This document shows, piece by piece, positions 60,496 to 64,000 of a stretch of DNA of 64,000 nt. The DNA is from Lomentospora prolificans (Eukaryota > Ascomycota > Sordariomycetes > Microascales > Microascaceae). Numbering within the stretch: the stretch's first letter is position 1; every line of letters begins with the position of its first letter. The notes beneath the pieces were generated by a model that made no database searches, had not been told where the DNA came from, and saw nothing but the letters and a program-made list of their open reading frames with translations. The position numbers and the translations under genes are program-made. The DNA lies in the NCBI GenBank assembly GCA_029532625.1, contig JARFXM010000003.1:868001-932000 (forward strand), in the 5' to 3' direction.

Positions 60496-61286
60496 ATTAC
60501 TTGCGAATTACCCGCTTGTTCTGAATCACGCTGCTTCACTGACCTTGGTCACTCGCATTTGAGGCGGAATCCCCTACCTCCCTCCCCGCCACTTAGCAAT
60601 TACATCTAGCCCACTATCCTCTCTACCGCTCCGGCCAGCAACTATCGCACGGAACCTTGTTTTCGTCGCCCTCTACTTCTCCCCCGGGGCCCGCGGGAAA
60701 TTTGACGTCCCCGTCCTTTCGGCCTTTGATGATGCCCCCCTCTTTGAGTAGGCAGAGGCAGGCCACGAGTGTCAACACGTGGATTCGCTGGCCATTGATG
60801 CATAGCACTGCTATTGTATCGAGTCTTGCGCCGGAGATCTACGCCAGAGCCTAGGGCCTGAAGGTGGACCGAATATGTCCTACGAGACGGTGCGAGTAAA
60901 GTGTCTGCTCTGGTGCTTAGCCACAACCCTTGGGACTTGCACGCTTGGAAGATGTTATTTTCGGCATCGTTCGAGACCCGTTAACACGTAATCATGATGA
61001 ATTCAACCCCCTCTATATAATGCTCAAATAGATAGATAATACCAACCCGACAAGACTCCGTCGCGCCTAAACGTTAAATCCATTTTTCCCTGAGCCCGCT
61101 CACTTTGGTTCGGACAAGGTATCCCAGGCGGCAATTTAGAAAAAAATAAAAACGTGATTAATGAACCCCAGGATTAGAAAAGCTAGAGCCGCGGCGTAGA
61201 AGACATAAAGGCGCGAACAAGCTGCGCGGACTACTAGCGTTCGGAGCGTTACGCGACATAAGACCTAAAAGAAGGCTACCCTCTTC
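60496..61286. other. Convergent 3' spacer
   Basis: This lies between the CK2-beta stop and the phosphatase stop. I see no gene. Several AATAAA-like words occur on the plus strand around 61140-61150. Confidence 0.6.
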
Positions 61287-62604
61287 TCACATGTCCGAGG
61301 ATGTTTCACCGTGACGCTCATCTACCGGCCCCAGGTCAGTCCGCCTTCGTCTCGTTCCTTGCATTTCAATGCCTTCTTCCTCGTCGACAGGTCTTGAAGA
61401 CGCAGAGTCATGTGTGGCATAGCTGTAGCAGCCGACACCAGCCCAGAACGCCCGATCGGGACTCCTGGGAGCCCAAGCCCATCCGGCGCCCGTGCTGATG
61501 GGTAAATGGTAGTAGCGGAAGCTAAAAATACTAACAACAGTACCGATAAGGTAGCCGAAGATAATGTCAAACCCGTGGTGCCGGAAATCAAACCATCGCG
61601 AAGACGCAATGAATATGGATCCAAAGAAAGGCAGAAGCGCGAGGACTAGGAGGTAAATCGGTGGCGCAGCAGCTTGTCTTCGCACAGCCATCACTGCCTT
61701 TTGGGGATTCGAAGGCCCAAACGAGTGAGGCCTACTTTCTTTGGTGGTTTCGATAAAGCCATATTCAACCGTGTCTCCGGCATTATGATTCTGGGCGACC
61801 CGTGACGGAAAAGCGGAGAGTGATGATTCTGTTACAGATCCCGAGGACGGGGGAAGAAAGGGAATCGTGACGGCGAATTTGCTTGCCAAAAAGAGAGACA
61901 GGTATATAAGACCGGCAGCAGCAGAGGAGGAGTGGCCGCTGGGAAAACTGCGGAAACCATCGTCCAGAAGGTCTTTGTCCGTACTAGTGCAAATATCGGC
62001 TGAGACAAGAGCGTTCAGATTACCGGAGAGAAGCCCACCACCCACAATATAATCCTGAATATTGTCAAGATCCGGCTTACACCTCGAAAGAAGGTCAGGT
62101 CTCGGCTTGCCGAATAGATTTTTCATTCCATTTGTAAAAAACCAAGCCGAGCCCACGGCTAGGCCAAGGCCTAGCCAACCGACGTGGAGCTCCCATAGTT
62201 TTCTCCGCCAGATGAGGGACTTCGGGGTTCCTTTCGGCACCGTTGAACCAGGTACAAAGATAAGGCATACTACTAGAATGACGCCAATGGGGATCGTGCT
62301 GTTGAGGATAACCAAGGTCATCGTGGGAACGGTTTCACTGGTCGCAAAAGGGAACCTGATCAAAAGCGTGGCGCGTGTTAGCATGGGATGGGCTTAAGTC
62401 TAAGTTGGACCGGTCGTGCGACGAGCTTCGAGTTTCTTACGAGATGTTAGGATCCGCTAGGTAGAAGGGGCGTTTGTTCGGTGTTACGTGACCCATGATG
62501 TAGCCTACTACGGCCATTGCAATGAGGACGAGCCAGTCAAAGACATAAGAAGAGCCGACAAGTATCGTGCCCTTCCTGGACGGCGGGCCACGCTGGCTCG
62601 TCAT
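61287..62604 (-). CDS. PAP2-family lipid phosphate phosphatase (DPP1/LPP type)
   Basis: Two exons, 62604-62441 and 62355-61287, give 410 residues; the 85-nt intron has donor GTAAGA and acceptor ATCAG. I choose the ATG at 62604 (MTSQRGPPSRKG) because it has A at -3 and gives the short pre-membrane tail usual in the family; the in-frame ATG at 62703 would add 33 residues. All three phosphatase motifs are present: K133-x6-R140-P141 (KNLFGKPRP), P193-S-G-H196, and S307-R308-x5-H314-x3-D318 (SRWFDFRHHGFD). The catalytic His, Arg and Asp are therefore intact. About six membrane helices surround them. An insert of roughly 55 residues between PSGH and the third motif is longer than usual. The family dephosphorylates phosphatidate, lysophosphatidate or diacylglycerol pyrophosphate at vacuolar or Golgi membranes; the exact substrate cannot be read here. 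Confidence 0.92.
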
Positions 62605-63941
62605 CGTCGAAGTAATCGTGGGGCGTGTCAGTGGTTCGAGGAGGGAGTCTCGACTTGGGTTGCCTGTTGGATGCGGCGGCAAACAAGAACCCTCAAGCCT
62701 CATGCCCAGCAGTTTGTTAGCACGAGATGGCTAGCGACGCAAGGTGGAGGATGCACAGTTGAAAGAGGGATATGGTGTGGACAAGGGCGGTCAGCGTATC
62801 GGTGGAATATGAGAAGAAATGAAACAACGAAAGCTCAAGGACATTGAACTCTGTCGATGCGGAGGGGGATGTGCTACAAGTAATATCACAAAGTCGAAGG
62901 GAAGGGTCTTGCTCATATTGCTCAGCTCTTCTCACAAACGGCAGTGTCGCATGCGACACTGTGCAAGGGATCTGACGCGTACCTCCAGCTGGCATTGGTT
63001 TCTCTCTCTCCGTACTTGCACAAAACCGATTCCTGGGGGCTTTGCGCGAAAGAGTACCTTCGTAGCCCCACCGAGATAGTCAGCTGCAATTTGAAACCCA
63101 GTGCAGAAAGAGAGGGGCTTTGAGGACTGGCTAGCGCCTTCCCGCAGGCACTGCCCCGAGAGCCACGCAATCAAGAACAGTGTGTAATTGTAGTGGATTG
63201 GCGCCAAGCTTGCCTGGTCGCCTGGGGTTGTCACTAACCAACCAATATGAAGGGAGCCCACCATTAAACACGATGTCGCTTGGCGAAAAGCAGGGGATCG
63301 CATCGTCCTCTTCTTGTCGATCACAACAACCACCGAACTACGCCCTTCTGAGGGGATGACGGTGATGCTTCCCCGGCGGGTGTCGATTGACCCTTTCGCC
63401 GGTCGGTAGTGCATCATGCCTTGAGTCCGGCCCCGGACAGCACGATGATACACAAGTCCTCTACCTGCCTGAGACCTCTGTCTATCTGTGTGCTCATTCA
63501 CCAGACAGCTGGCGAGGCCATCGCACTTCTGAGGTTGGCAAGTCTCGAACCACCCCCTTTTGAAACCCTGAAACCTGAGACGAAGAGGATTCTTTTTTGG
63601 GTGCTCGATGGCGCATCCTAAATTAGTTGCACTGTGCGTATAGCCCATCCTAATCTTTTCAGCACATGTCAGCTTTGTCTTTGTAAATGCCCGATGATTA
63701 CCAAGTACCTGTTAATATTATCCGAAAAGAAGGTGATGGTACGATGGCGGGCTTACAGGGTGCACGTGAGCTGACTTCCGTTTCGGGAAATAAGACGACA
63801 ACCTCTTTCTGGAAGTATCAGACCCCAAGAGCCTCATACAAGGAGATGAGGGTACCTTTTTGCAGAATATCAAAATAAGAGGTAGTCGTCTCCTAAGATT
63901 ACATCATTACATCACCCTTCTCCGCATCGTCACGGTCGACG
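62605..63941. other. Upstream region of phosphatase gene
   Basis: This spacer separates the minus-strand phosphatase from a possible plus-strand gene at the right edge. It contains the 20-bp palindrome at 62942-62961. A 238-codon minus frame (62932-63648) has no domain or biased composition and is not called. Confidence 0.5.
62942..62961. repeat. 20-bp perfect palindrome
   Basis: CAGTGTCGCA at 62942-62951 is followed immediately by its exact reverse complement. It lies about 340 bp upstream of the phosphatase start codon used here. It could be a dimeric regulator site or a cruciform-forming sequence. Confidence 0.8.
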
Positions 63942-64000
63942 ATGGGTGAGTTATCTTTCTGCTTGTCTATCACTCTTTCCCGCTCCAGCGATCCCGCTGT
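63942..64000 (+). other. Possible first exon of a gene cut by the window edge
   Basis: A pyrimidine-rich stretch ending at 63935 leads to ATGG directly followed by GTGAGT, an excellent 5' splice site. This would be a 4-nt coding part of exon 1, a structure known for some fungal ribosomal-protein and other highly expressed genes. The next exon lies beyond the window, so no product can be named. Confidence 0.3.

Noticed and set aside
62932..63648. 238-codon minus-strand frame upstream of the phosphatase
   Set aside because: No recognisable motif, no biased composition and no plausible splice partners; a few frames of this length are expected by chance in a 64-kb six-frame scan.

Overview
The window is nuclear DNA of a filamentous ascomycete (Pezizomycotina; the gene content and compact splice sites fit a Sordariomycete, but I cannot name the species). 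The evidence is short introns of 54-222 nt with GTRNGT donors and YAG acceptors, pyrimidine-rich leaders and intergenic spacers, and typical fungal families (Zn(II)2Cys6 regulator, DUF3824 protein, Pho84-type MFS transporter, Ric1, Tex1, Clf1, Prp31). I built eleven gene models by hand from open reading frames, splice-site phase and domain continuity.

Layout. 1-6915: no supported gene. 6916-9437 (+): La-domain (LARP1/Sro9-like) RNA-binding protein, two exons. 9438-13384: gene-free. 13385-15493 (+): DUF3824 protein, intronless. 17601-19634 (-): splicing factor CLF1 (crooked neck, HAT repeats), divergent from 20193-22116 (+): splicing factor PRP31, with a 558-bp shared spacer. 22117-36052: an almost 14-kb gene-poor stretch holding a (TG)54 microsatellite, an A33 run and a small 12-bp tandem repeat. 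36053-36949 (+): two-finger C2H2 factor with an unusual first finger. 39872-41414 (-): conserved fungal protein of unknown function whose first exon breaks frame at a C7 run. 44254-46731 (+): phosphate:H+ symporter of the MFS, seven exons, one of them 22 nt. 47478-50697 (-): 901-residue Zn(II)2Cys6 transcription factor, seven exons. 52939-54387 (-): TEX1/THOC3, a WD40 subunit of the THO mRNA-export complex, six exons. 55450-58747 (+): RIC1, Ypt6/Rab6 exchange-factor subunit. 59517-60495 (+): casein kinase II regulatory (beta) subunit. 61287-62604 (-): PAP2-family lipid phosphate phosphatase. A possible first exon of a further gene lies at the right edge (63942).

The genes are mostly unrelated housekeeping and regulatory genes, as usual in fungi, although RNA biology is well represented (LARP, CLF1, PRP31, TEX1). 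CLF1 and PRP31 act in the same machine and share one spacer, the clearest case of possible co-regulation. I found no rRNA, convincing tRNA, CRISPR array, transposon or secondary-metabolite cluster. No exotic system is evident; the points most worth checking are the frame break in the unknown gene, the gene-poor 14 kb, the 22-nt exon, the 20-bp palindrome upstream of the phosphatase and the variant zinc finger.
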